NCBI GenBank assembly: GCA_965261255.1
Contig: CBDHCQ010000004.1
Coordinates: 3,224,001 to 3,288,000 of the forward strand
Length of the DNA stretch: 64,000 nucleotides
Direction: 5' to 3'
Origin: Bin80 sp965261255
GTDB lineage: Bacteria; Bacteroidota; Rhodothermia; Rhodothermales; Bin80
Each line of letters starts with the position of its first letter. Position 1 is the first letter of the stretch. Made by a program: the position numbers and the translations under genes. Below the pieces are notes generated by a model, which saw nothing but the letters and a program-made list of their open reading frames with translations, was not told the origin of the DNA and ran no database searches. Positions 1-8,275 of the stretch are shown here, piece by piece.

Positions 1-158
1 GAGCTGGGAAAAGGTCAGTAGCGCAGACTCCTGCGAGCCGTCGCCCGAGCGCAAGCTGCATCGGGGATAAACCGTAAATCAAACCGACCATAGGGGCGAT
101 GTCATGCCATCGTTAACCACTTGACTCTACAAGCTAGGGGAGGGATGAATACTATGGG
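1..158. other. Left flank of the insertion element, no gene seen
   Basis: No convincing reading frame, RNA gene or repeat was recognised. Read on the minus strand, this is the sequence that followed the target site before the insertion element arrived. It does not resemble the continuation of the beta-propeller paralogue whose start lies on the other side of the element. Confidence 0.4.
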
Positions 159-162
159 CTAG

Positions 163-184
163 CCTGAATTCCCGCGGTGATTTT
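163..184 (+). repeat. Left terminal inverted repeat of the IS1380-like element
   Basis: It matches the reverse complement of the right end over about 22 bp with roughly five mismatches. The outer eight bases, CCTGAATT, are identical at both ends. The transposase stop codon lies just inside this end. Confidence 0.8.
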
Positions 185-196
185 TTCATGTGAGGA

Positions 197-1927
197 TTAA
201 GGTCGTTTAGAGAACTGAACCCGGAGGGTTGTGTTGTCAAGCCAGGGGATTTTCTGACGTAATTCGGGGTATCCTGCAGCGATCAGGTAGTTGTCTTTGG
301 CGCGAGCCCGCAACTGGACGAGGATTTCATTGTCTGTGATGGTAACCTTGCCGGTGTGTCGCATCAGGTCACGATAGATGGTCCGGGCCTCGGCTTTTTC
401 ATAGCCTTGCCCGACGCGCACGCCCATGAGTCGATAGAGCACGCTAGCCATGACGGTCAGTTGCACATCCACGTTGATGCGCAGGGGAACGGCCGAGCTC
501 AACGCATCCATGTGAAAGAAGTCAATGGCATCGCTGATGACATTTTCGATGACCATGCGCCGGGCATACCGGTCAATCAGTTGCCGGGGCGTGCGTTTCA
601 TCTGGTTGGTAATCAAAACCGTCGGCTTGTCATGTCCTAAGTTTTTGACAAGAAGTTGCCGAAGGGGCTTGGGATAAGCACGCAATTTGACGATTTCATC
701 CACGACACTTGGGGTCCGATACGCGCGCCCAATGTTGGAGAGTCGGATTTTCTTCCAGGCCGACTTATCCAGGGAATGAATGCGTTGGATCAAGGCGGCG
801 TGACGGCGGCGCAGCGTGATAAAGTCAATGCCGAGCGCATCCAGTTCAGCCAAGTTGGCATAGATCGTAAACCGACTGTCAAAGACCAGTTCCCCGGGGA
901 CCTTTCCCGTTCGGGCTTTCCAATCTCTGACAAACTCCAGAATGGCATCATTCTGGGTTTCTTTTCGGATCGTCGCATTCGCGTAACAGAAGACCTGTGC
1001 TCCGGCATCGCGCGCCAACATGGTGAGGATGCCGCGTTGGCGTCGGCTCCGCTTGGAGACATAGTGTTTCTGCAAAAGGGCCTGATGCCCATGATAGGGG
1101 ATGGTATGGAAGTCCAGGTCCACGGAGGCGCCTGTTCCGGTCACATTCGCCAGCAGTGCAGCGGCATGATACCACCGGTGCATCAAGGGTTCCGAAAAGG
1201 TTGAATCCACCTGGATGGAGTACTCGGTCAAAGTCGTGCGTTTGGGGATGACATTGAGGCCGGTAAACAATGCGAGGCCCTGATCCAGCGTTTCGGCCAT
1301 GACCTGGGAAGGGCGCCCGATCCCGGCGAGTTTCAAGGCCAGGAGTGAGCGCACCGCACAACCGGCCGGGATCATACGGGTCCCCGGCATCTTCACCTGA
1401 TCCAGAATTTCGTCAAGCCCCATTTGGGCCAGGTCAAAGGCGAACAAAAACAATCCTGCAAAATCGGTCGAAAAGGATCGCGGACTGAGATCAAGTTTTT
1501 TGCGGTCTGCTTTGAGGGTTCTTGGAGTAGGTTGCTGGATAGATCGACGGGGCAGGCGCTTGATGTTTTCCTGGTTAAAGACCTTATGGATGTAGCCCAC
1601 GCTGGCCGACATGTTTTCCTTTTTCAGAACCTCCTGAATCTGATAGAGGCTCAAGCCCTGTTCTTTTCGGAGGGCAAGAATCCGACTACGTTTGGGATCA
1701 GACGGCTTAACGCTGGGTTCGGCTTTTTTTAATGGGGGCCAAAAGAAGTCTGCGGACGGGTTTCTGTTGAAGCGTGTGAGGAGGTTTCGGAAGGAGCCGG
1801 AGGTATAGCCACCGCGTTTGGCGGCTTCTTCAATGGTGCATCCTTCGTGGAGATAGGCTCGGAGGGCTTCATACTGACGCATGTGGAGGCCCTCGGGCCG
1901 TACAAAGAAATCGGAGCGTCGACTCAT
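197..1927 (-). CDS. DDE transposase, IS1380/IS4-like
   Basis: This is the transposase of the surrounding element and would cut and join its inverted repeats. I start at the internal ATG at 1927 (about 576 residues, starting MSRRSDFF) because the upstream extension is hydrophobic and not transposase-like. The N-terminal third has helix-turn-helix-like segments (EEAAKRGGYTSGSFRNLL, then LYQIQEVL). The catalytic part shows a first acidic motif near SVDLDFHTIPYHG, a second at FDSRFTIYANL, and YARRMVIENVI, which fits the Y-x2-R-x3-E signature of IS4/IS1380-type transposases; the lysine usually found further on is not evident. It is longer than usual for IS1380 because of the N-terminal DNA-binding region. 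The frame is intact. Confidence 0.85.
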   Translation of the reverse strand: MSRRSDFFVRPEGLHMRQYEALRAYLHEGCTIEEAAKRGGYTSGSFRNLLTRFNRNPSADFFWPPLKKAEPSVKPSDPKRSRILALRKEQGLSLYQIQEVLKKENMSASVGYIHKVFNQENIKRLPRRSIQQPTPRTLKADRKKLDLSPRSFSTDFAGLFLFAFDLAQMGLDEILDQVKMPGTRMIPAGCAVRSLLALKLAGIGRPSQVMAETLDQGLALFTGLNVIPKRTTLTEYSIQVDSTFSEPLMHRWYHAAALLANVTGTGASVDLDFHTIPYHGHQALLQKHYVSKRSRRQRGILTMLARDAGAQVFCYANATIRKETQNDAILEFVRDWKARTGKVPGELVFDSRFTIYANLAELDALGIDFITLRRRHAALIQRIHSLDKSAWKKIRLSNIGRAYRTPSVVDEIVKLRAYPKPLRQLLVKNLGHDKPTVLITNQMKRTPRQLIDRYARRMVIENVISDAIDFFHMDALSSAVPLRINVDVQLTVMASVLYRLMGVRVGQGYEKAEARTIYRDLMRHTGKVTITDNEILVQLRARAKDNYLIAAGYPELRQKIPWLDNTTLRVQFSKRP

Positions 1928-2224
1928 TGTATATCGTGAACAATGAAATAATAGCCGATATAATAACGGCAACACTAAAAAACAAACGACCAGGCCTGGA
2001 TAAATTAAAAAACCCAGCAAAATCAATGAAATAGGGGAGGAAATGCCCAATTAAGCCGCAATGAGCAAGGATTGAGCCGGGACAGCTCGGTGGGAACGTC
2101 AGAACGGGATACATTCTATAATATTGGAATACTGTTCATAAGTTCACACAAAAATATGAATACAGATGTAAAAAGGCCATTTTCAGGCCTTATTCATAGA
2201 ATTTTATGTGAAATTGGGCCTGAC

Positions 2225-2246
2225 TAAAACTCCCCGGAAATTCAGG
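2225..2246 (-). repeat. Right terminal inverted repeat of the IS1380-like element
   Basis: This is the partner of the left repeat. Its outer bases supply an in-frame TGA to the interrupted propeller paralogue, so that short frame ends exactly at the junction with the element. Confidence 0.8.
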
Positions 2247-2304
2247 CTAGTGTCGCGCCGGCAATCAAGAGAATCGTGATAATTCGGAGCGTGTTGCGGT
2301 TCAT
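2247..2304 (-). pseudogene. 5' fragment of a six-bladed beta-propeller gene paralogue
   Basis: The frame starting at 2304 encodes a signal-peptide start, MNRNTLRIITILLIAGATLA, closely matching the start of the intact gene at 3616 (MNRMTLLIIKILLIACSTL). It stops after 20 codons at the IS end. Joining the flanks across the CTAG duplication adds only about a dozen codons before a TAG, with no resemblance to the intact gene. The copy was therefore probably already truncated before the element inserted. Confidence 0.7.
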
Positions 2305-2395
2305 TGCGCGAAGGTTAGCTTGATTGAAACTACGTTGTGTCCAGTTGGATGAACCATTCTCCATATAAAGCATCGGCAGGAGGCTATTCATTACG
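2251..2395 (-). repeat. Diverged copy of the propeller gene 5' end and leader
   Basis: This block matches about 3560-3710 at roughly 75-80% by eye, in the same orientation. It covers the first ~18 codons and about 90 bp upstream of the start. From about 2396 to 2590 I see no gene and no clear terminator. Confidence 0.7.
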
Positions 2396-2590
2396 GTAGC
2401 CTCCCTCAGGTTTGAAACAGGCACTTCTCCCCACTCCCACGTGCATTCGCCCCCTTCGTCTTCACAATAGGCACGGATGCAATCCATTCATATTACCGGC
2501 AGACTGCTTTCCCCAAACAATCAACTCTCGCGAATGTGGAGTCTCCCACGCGGGCTACCTCTTGTTCGGCTTTTATGGAAGACAACATAA

Positions 2591-3616
2591 TTACCTGGAT
2601 CGAGGTGAGATAAACTGATAGACATCGAGCATTGGATTGGGCAACTCACCACGGCTGTCAAAGTCAGGTTGAACCATAGTGTAAACGACCCCATTTCCTC
2701 CATGCCAGAATAGTGTATTCAGGCCGAGTTCCTCAGCAAGCAGCACACCATCCTTAGTGAAAACCTGATATCCGGTTCCATTATCACGGTCAAAATACTG
2801 AACCATGATGGTCTCATCAGTGAGTTCGAAAAAACTCCATATGGTCGTACCCCGAAGATCCTTCATGGCTGAAAAAACTTGCGTATAATCAGCCGGTAAA
2901 TCTTTATTGAGTGAACGGAACCATGAATTACGCTCGGAGATTCTATCTACCAGTTTGCCGTTCGGATCTAATTTCAGTATATCAAGAGTGCCGGCGGATG
3001 CGTAGAAGATATGTGTTCCATCAGCAATGAGGCCACCTTGATCAAAGCGAGCTTCGGCGTTGGGAAACTTAACCGGCGGCAATGGAAATTCCTCAAGTAC
3101 TTTTCCAGCGGAGTTCATACGCATCAATTTTCTCTTTGACCGAATTCGCACACCGTAGATTATTCCGTCTGGATCAACGTCAAAGAAATCAGTGCTCGCG
3201 TAATTGGGATCTGCACGTCCCAGGCATGCTCCTTCAGCCGTGAATTGGTAGCCCCAATAGCCTGCCGAACCGTTTTCGACGAAAATGAATTCATCATTCC
3301 CAAACTTAGCAGCGCTAGGATCGAAAGGAAACGCCGGATGACAAGTTGATGGATCCAGCGAAGCTTGCAGTGTACCAGTTGAGTCAAACAATAAGGTTTG
3401 CTTGCCCACCCAGTCGGTTATGAGCAATCGACCATTTGAATCAACATCAATGTGCTCAATAGTAGCAATTAGCAGCGTATCTGGACCATCAAACTTGATC
3501 GTGCGAATTCTCTCAAAATGCTTGAACTGGAAAGGTGGTATCTCCTGTGCGTATATGTCAAGTGTCGAGCAGGCAATCAAGAGAATCTTGATAATCAGAA
3601 GCGTCATGCGGTTCAT
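2591..3616 (-). CDS. Six-bladed beta-propeller exported protein
   Basis: A 341-residue protein with an N-terminal signal peptide (hydrophobic residues 5-20, cleavage probably after the Ala of DIYAQE). The body has repeated propeller-blade features such as HIDVDSNGRLLITDW, FDVDPDGIIYGV and LKLDPNGKLVDRI, each pairing an Asp/Asn-Gly turn with short beta strands. This matches the '6-bladed beta-propeller' (TolB/NHL-like) family common in Bacteroidota and Rhodothermota. Its function is unknown; such proteins are usually periplasmic or surface proteins that bind ligands or partners. A second, unlinked family member lies at 19744-20958. A truncated paralogue lies directly downstream, beside the IS. 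No catalytic motif was recognised. The start is supported by the signal peptide. Confidence 0.75.
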   Translation of the reverse strand: MNRMTLLIIKILLIACSTLDIYAQEIPPFQFKHFERIRTIKFDGPDTLLIATIEHIDVDSNGRLLITDWVGKQTLLFDSTGTLQASLDPSTCHPAFPFDPSAAKFGNDEFIFVENGSAGYWGYQFTAEGACLGRADPNYASTDFFDVDPDGIIYGVRIRSKRKLMRMNSAGKVLEEFPLPPVKFPNAEARFDQGGLIADGTHIFYASAGTLDILKLDPNGKLVDRISERNSWFRSLNKDLPADYTQVFSAMKDLRGTTIWSFFELTDETIMVQYFDRDNGTGYQVFTKDGVLLAEELGLNTLFWHGGNGVVYTMVQPDFDSRGELPNPMLDVYQFISPRSR

Positions 3617-3710
3617 TGCGCGAAGGATAGCTTGGGGTTGAAAACTAAACCAGGTTCAGTCGGACGAAACCACTTTCCATACACAGCATCGGCAAGAAAC
3701 TATTAATTTC
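3560..3710 (-). repeat. Propeller gene 5' end and leader, parent copy
   Basis: This is the intact counterpart of the diverged block at 2251-2395. Similarity continues upstream of the ATG into the leader, indicating a segmental duplication of the 5' region and not just a conserved signal peptide. Confidence 0.65.
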
Positions 3711-3764
3711 AGCTTTGACAGGTTTGCTGTCGAGACGGGGGCTACCGCCCTTTCGGTCGATGAG

Positions 3765-3882
3765 GAATCCAGATGTGAGAGAATATGTGTGGTTTTGCGC
3801 AGAGCAATTCTCGGTTGGTTGGTAGGTGAACTGATGCGAATGTAGCTTAATCGGCTGGAATAGTCCTACTTTAAGATCCAAA
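3765..3882 (+). repeat. Decayed copy of the lysAC terminator block
   Basis: This block matches 4940-5061 in the same orientation at roughly 75-80% by eye, sharing the stretches ATTCTCGGTTGG, ATGCGAATGTAG and GGAATAGTCCTACT. The hairpin present in the other copy is broken here because the second arm has mutated. The two copies bracket sodC. Confidence 0.7.
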
Positions 3883-3956
3883 GTTGCACATCAACCGTGC
3901 ATCCTTGTCTGACAGGACTCCGACCCCGATACGCCGTAAACTTGATGAGGGTTGGA

Positions 3957-4472
3957 CTACATCCCTATGTTCGGCACCACCCCGCAGGCCACCCGCGCGC
4001 CGCCACCACCAAGTGCCGCGGGCGTGTCGGAATAGTTGTCGCCGCCTGCGTGAATCATCAGCGAACGGCCGTCAAGATCGCGCACCCTCACTCGGGGAGC
4101 GACCACCGGAGTGGTCGCGGCACCGGAAGAGTTGGCCGACAACGTCGGCAGGTCTCCGAGATGACCGTTCCCGTTGGGACCTTCGTGACGCCCGGTATTC
4201 TGCGGGTCGTAGTGCCCGCCCGCGTCCTGTCCGGCCATCCCGCAATTGGGGTTTACATGCACATGGAACCCGTGCTCGCCGGGAGTGAGGCCAGTCAGAT
4301 TCGGCGTAAAGCGCGCACCATCGGCCGTCTGCTCAACCCGAATAGAACCTACTGACGCTCCGGCCGCAGTTTCCGAGATGTTTACTACCACTGACTCGTC
4401 CGGCGACACCGGATCGTCGCAACCAACGAGTCCCAGTCCCACCACGAGCAAGCCAAGGATCGCCCTGCGCAT
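3957..4472 (-). CDS. sodC: Cu/Zn superoxide dismutase, lipoprotein
   Basis: Predicted to convert superoxide to peroxide and oxygen in the periplasm or at an outer leaflet. The ATG at 4472 gives 171 residues and a lipoprotein signal (MRRAILGLLVVGLGLVGC, lipid-attachment Cys18); the longer upstream frame has no signal. Metal-site motifs are visible in order: GFHVHVNPNCG (copper ligands and a disulfide Cys), GGHYDP through GHLGDLP (zinc and bridging region), and SLMIHAGGDNY (copper His), then GGGGARVACGVV at the C terminus with the second disulfide Cys and the conserved Arg. The gene looks more GC-rich than its neighbours and is bracketed by a duplicated block, which may indicate transfer. No partner gene is adjacent. 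Confidence 0.9.
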   Translation of the reverse strand: MRRAILGLLVVGLGLVGCDDPVSPDESVVVNISETAAGASVGSIRVEQTADGARFTPNLTGLTPGEHGFHVHVNPNCGMAGQDAGGHYDPQNTGRHEGPNGNGHLGDLPTLSANSSGAATTPVVAPRVRVRDLDGRSLMIHAGGDNYSDTPAALGGGGARVACGVVPNIGM

Positions 4473-4939
4473 TATGCCGATTGGAGTTTTCTTCTGAGCA
4501 GTCACGCGATCTCCCAGTCCTGGGGCGCATGTTCGAAGCGGTTCAGCGTACCCTTGCCCGACAGCCCTTGTACCCTCCGACGTGAAGCTCCAATCTGTAC
4601 GTTTTATTAGCCACAATGGAGGCCTGTAGGTTCGTTTCCACAGCGTTGCTTTGCTAAACATTTCTCGGCAGTTTTATCGTCTGGAACTATCCCCAGGAGC
4701 CTAATTTATGTATTTCACTGGTAGAGTATAGCTCTCAGTGACTAGGAACAGCTTATGAGGCGCTATGTTTTTCGCAATGCGCATCAGAATGTACAACTTG
4801 GCTTGTGGAGAAGCAACTTGGCGGCGTCGACGACTAGTCAGTCTGGTCTTCGCGTATTTTGAGCCCTGGAGGGTTGTAACGCATTGTAGACGTACGACAC
4901 GATCGCCTTATTGTGCACATTCATGCCGACGACTGTGGG
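4473..4939. other. Region upstream of sodC, no gene seen
   Basis: No convincing coding frame was found. The minus-strand frame that continues upstream of the sodC ATG has no signal peptide or domain. The sodC promoter is presumably here, but I could not pick out a reliable motif. Confidence 0.4.
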
Positions 4940-5061
4940 AAATCCAGATGCGGAAGAATCTGTTCAGTGTCGCATAGAGCCATTCTCGGTTGGTTTAAAA
5001 GGTGAACTCATGCGAATGTAGTTCACCCAGCCGGAATAGTCCTACTATGGGATCTAAAGAA
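4940..5061 (+). repeat. Repeat block containing the lysAC terminator
   Basis: This is the second copy of the block at 3765-3882. It overlaps the last codons and stop of lysAC and includes the stem-loop at 5001-5027. The arrangement suggests that the end of lysAC and its terminator were duplicated when the sodC-bearing segment was acquired or rearranged. Confidence 0.7.
4996..5027 (-). terminator. Probable intrinsic terminator of lysAC
   Basis: On the minus strand, 26 bases after the lysAC stop, GGTGAACT and AGTTCACC form a perfect 8-bp stem around an 11-base loop. The stem is followed directly by TTTT. It is short and of moderate GC content, but position and T-tract fit. Confidence 0.6.
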
Positions 5062-7615
5062 TCACCTCTGTTGCGGGCTCGCGCATATTATAGCTGGAGG
5101 ACATTACCCGGCCGTAAGCACCCGCCATAGCAATGAGCAAAACATCTCCCTCTACGGTTTCGGGGAGTCTGCGGGAGCGTCCAATAATGTCGCCGGTCTC
5201 GCATATAGGACCAACAATGTCAGCTGTGATGGTTGCGGGCTCGTGCAGCCGCGTTAGGTTAACTATTCGATGATAGGATCCGTAAAGTGCGGGCCTGATC
5301 AGTGAATTCATACCCGTATCCACGCCTACATAACATGCAGGACCTTTCCGTTTGACCTGTGTGACGCGTGCCAAGAGCACCCCGGTCTCTGCAACGAGGT
5401 ATCTGCCGGGTTCTATCCAGAGTTCAAATTGGGGATAGGTTTCCCGGAATCGTAACAGGCTTTCCTCCAAAGCGACAAGATCCAGCGGTGTGGCACCCGG
5501 CTTTTCCGGCACACCGAGGCCCCCACCCACATTCAAGTAGGTAACCTCAGGAAATGCCTCCGCGCATGAAGCCAGTGCGTACGCGGTGGAACTCCAGGTA
5601 TCCGGCGTCAGAATGCCGCTGCCGACATGTGCGTGCAGACCTACAACCTGGATGTTATGTGCTTCTGCAATCCGCCGAACATCTGGGAGATCATCCGGCG
5701 TGATCCCAAATTTCGAGGTCAATCCAGCAGTGCGTACATGCCGGTGGTGACCACGACCATACCCAGGATCAAGACGCAACGTGACAGCACGATGCGCAAA
5801 GACATCGGGCCAAAGCTCCAGTGCCCGTACATTGCCCACTGTCACATGGCCCGCGAGCTCGTAGCCCATTACAAATTCTTCTTTTGCCACAAAGTTGGGC
5901 GTAAACAGGATGCGCTCGGAATCAATGTCAGGAAACAGCTTCCGAACGTAATGAAGCTCACCGGGAGACACACACTCGAAACCGATACCGCGCTCATGTA
6001 TAGCCTGCAGTACCTGCGGATTCCAGCAGGCTTTCATCGCATAGAAGCAGCGGTCAGCACTCTTAAGCGTCTGCACACGGGTTACGGTGTCGTGCAGGTT
6101 GGCCAGGTTATAAGCGAAGCACGGCGCGGACGCAGTTGCCGCTTCGAGCAATTGCGTGCGCAGGGTTTTCCACCAGGGCGTAGCTATGGCAGCGTCTGGA
6201 GATTCAAACAGTTCACGATACGTAGAACCAAATAGCTGATCCGGTCCAATCTGGCCAAAAATCTGGCTGTGCAGCTTGTTCGTCAGACGTTGCGCGTGCG
6301 CATTGTCTACCACAAAAGTAAAGTTCAGGTCGCTGGCGGCCTGCGTCACCAAGTACAGTTTTTGTTCGTCAAGGACCTCAAGCGCAGGCCCAAGTTCGTG
6401 CAGTACACTCCGGATATTTCGTCCCACCAGACTAACTGCGGCGCAGCCACTGATACGTTTTGCCCGACAAAAACTGTTCAGATTGTCAAGAAGGGCATCA
6501 ATAGTAGATTCTTCAAGCGGTAATCCATATACCGGATCAATCGAAATCGTAACATTGGTTTCTGAAGTGGCCACCATTCCTATGGAAAGGCTCTGCCGTT
6601 CAAATGCGCTGCATACCTTCGCCAGGAATCCTACCGAATGCCACATTCGCGGTGTTTCGACGGCAATCAGCGTCAGGTCTGTACGCGCAGCAATTGCTTT
6701 CACCTGCGCGCCGTAACTCTCGACACCTGAACCAATTACAGTTCCTTCAAGATCAGGGTTGGCGGTTGAGCGAACGTGGAGAGGAATCTTCTGTGCACGC
6801 AAAGGGTCGATACAGCGTGGATGCAGCACTTCGGCGCCAGAGCTGGCCAACTCTTGCGCCTCATCGTACTCAAGTTGCTTAAGTAGGCGCGCACCGGGCA
6901 CATGACTCGGGTCGGCTGTAAACATTCCGGGCACGTCGGTCCAGATTTCCAGACGCACGGCATCTAGTTTGCCGGCAATATATGACGCCGAAGTATCCGA
7001 TCCACCCCAGCCCAGCAGCACTGTTCTACCACGGGCATCACTGGCAATAAAACCTTGCGTTATGAACACATCCGCAGCAATCTTTTGAAGTTCAGGATCG
7101 GGTGCGTGGTCGCATTGTGCCGAAAGAAACTCTTCGTGCGGCAGAATCCCTGCGAACGTTTCCGACGTGAGAACTTTGCGTGCATCAACCCAGTCAGTCT
7201 GAATCCCCTGAACCTTGAGGAATGCTGCGCCGAGCGTCGTACTCATGAGTTCGCCTATGGACAGGATTCGAGCGTGCAACGCTGGTCCAACATCACGAGT
7301 CAGGGATATGCCGTACGCGAGACGCTCGAGCTCTTGGAAAAACTCATCCAACAGTTCCTGACCATCTACTCCGAGTTCTTCGGCAAGCGTGCAATGCCGA
7401 TCACGAATAGCCTTCAGGACTCCTTCGTGTGTGCCCTGCACTGCCACCTCAATGAGCTCTTCAAGAGCTCGAGATATTCCAGACACAGCCGAGCACACCA
7501 GACCTACGCGTTCGTTATCTGCTCTGCGTGTATGGATGATACGCGCGATCGTGTCCCAGCATTCTCGTGAAGAGACACTCGTTCCTCCAAATTTTATTAC
7601 TACCCAGGGATCCAT
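5054..7615 (-). CDS. lysAC: Bifunctional aspartokinase / diaminopimelate decarboxylase
   Basis: Catalyses both the first step (aspartate phosphorylation) and the last step (decarboxylation of meso-diaminopimelate to lysine) of lysine synthesis. I start at the ATG at 7615 (853 residues), which places the kinase motif VIKFGGTSVSS at residue ~5; an ATG 33 bases upstream is possible. The kinase domain and two ACT-like regulatory segments fill residues 1 to ~460. The decarboxylase half has the PLP lysine in YAMKAC, HAHVGSG, the glycine-rich VGGGLGVP, EPGRYLV and the active-site Cys-Glu in GPICETGD. Such fusions are known in a few lineages (for example Xanthomonas LysAC). The ACT domains suggest lysine feedback inhibition; no lysine riboswitch was recognised upstream. 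A probable terminator follows at 5027-4996. Confidence 0.93.
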   Translation of the reverse strand: MDPWVVIKFGGTSVSSRECWDTIARIIHTRRADNERVGLVCSAVSGISRALEELIEVAVQGTHEGVLKAIRDRHCTLAEELGVDGQELLDEFFQELERLAYGISLTRDVGPALHARILSIGELMSTTLGAAFLKVQGIQTDWVDARKVLTSETFAGILPHEEFLSAQCDHAPDPELQKIAADVFITQGFIASDARGRTVLLGWGGSDTSASYIAGKLDAVRLEIWTDVPGMFTADPSHVPGARLLKQLEYDEAQELASSGAEVLHPRCIDPLRAQKIPLHVRSTANPDLEGTVIGSGVESYGAQVKAIAARTDLTLIAVETPRMWHSVGFLAKVCSAFERQSLSIGMVATSETNVTISIDPVYGLPLEESTIDALLDNLNSFCRAKRISGCAAVSLVGRNIRSVLHELGPALEVLDEQKLYLVTQAASDLNFTFVVDNAHAQRLTNKLHSQIFGQIGPDQLFGSTYRELFESPDAAIATPWWKTLRTQLLEAATASAPCFAYNLANLHDTVTRVQTLKSADRCFYAMKACWNPQVLQAIHERGIGFECVSPGELHYVRKLFPDIDSERILFTPNFVAKEEFVMGYELAGHVTVGNVRALELWPDVFAHRAVTLRLDPGYGRGHHRHVRTAGLTSKFGITPDDLPDVRRIAEAHNIQVVGLHAHVGSGILTPDTWSSTAYALASCAEAFPEVTYLNVGGGLGVPEKPGATPLDLVALEESLLRFRETYPQFELWIEPGRYLVAETGVLLARVTQVKRKGPACYVGVDTGMNSLIRPALYGSYHRIVNLTRLHEPATITADIVGPICETGDIIGRSRRLPETVEGDVLLIAMAGAYGRVMSSSYNMREPATEVIL

Positions 7616-8275
7616 AATCGCTCGCCCGGTTTCATGAATGAGACACACCCGATCAATGCAGTTGATTTAGTATCCGCAGCGGGCAATATCATCGAATGGT
7701 ATGCCTCAACTTATGTTTTGGCCGCTGCTTTCCAGACATGTTCAACGTTCGGCGGCCCGAACTGTGCAACTCTGTGCAATTGCAGATCACGAAGTTCAAA
7801 AATCGGCTCTAACCGGGTGCAGCGGCGGCCCGGTTTACTGGATCAACAAAACGAATCCGCTCACTTGAGGGCCATAAGTTAATAGTTAACCTGATTTCGA
7901 ATGAATCACGGGTATTGGACAACTCATTAACGCTTCATTGATCGTCAGAACGACACCCATGAAGTCTGCGCAGATCACTCCGATCATCGGGTTTCCTCTC
8001 GCCACCAACAACACGACCCCGCATTACTCAACTCACAATCGAAGATCTGCTCCACCAAGAAAAACAATCTTCCGGAACGTGATTTTAGTATCCCTCAATC
8101 CTGTCATCCCGGCCGTAAGAGCGCACTGGTATGGATGTGCCCTCCGGCCACCTAAAGCATCCGCTGACATCTGAAATGGAATCCATGTGTTATGGAAACA
8201 TGTGCTATAGCCAAACTTGCAGGTCAAGCGCTCCAGGTCCAGGGACTCACAGTCATGTTTTTTTAACGCCCCAGG
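7616..8275. other. Intergenic region between lysAC and the sulfatase gene
   Basis: About 660 bases on both strands were scanned. Short open frames occur, but none has a recognisable start, domain or signal peptide, and one hydrophobic-looking stretch on the minus strand breaks frame near 8020. The lysAC promoter should lie at the low-coordinate end. No RNA gene was seen. Confidence 0.4.

Larger units (their letters stand above)
159..2250 (-). mobile_element. IS1380-like insertion sequence with CTAG target duplication
   Basis: The element runs from 163 to 2246. Its ends are imperfect inverted repeats: CCTGAATTCCCGCGG on the left and, reverse-complemented, CCTGAATTTCCGGGG on the right. Both tips are flanked by CTAG (159-162 and 2247-2250), read here as a 4-bp target duplication. 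It holds one transposase gene on the minus strand. CC-starting ends and a short duplication fit the IS1380 family, but at about 2.08 kb with a long transposase it is larger than typical members, so the family assignment is tentative. The ends and transposase look intact, so it may be active or recently inserted. Confidence 0.8.

Noticed and set aside
5627..6235. Plus-strand open frame of about 200 codons inside lysAC
   Set aside because: It is antisense to well-conserved decarboxylase motifs and has no domain of its own.
7886..8055. Hydrophobic minus-strand reading stretch in the gap after lysAC
   Set aside because: On careful reading the frame breaks near 8020 and there is no start or family match, so it is not a gene I can support.
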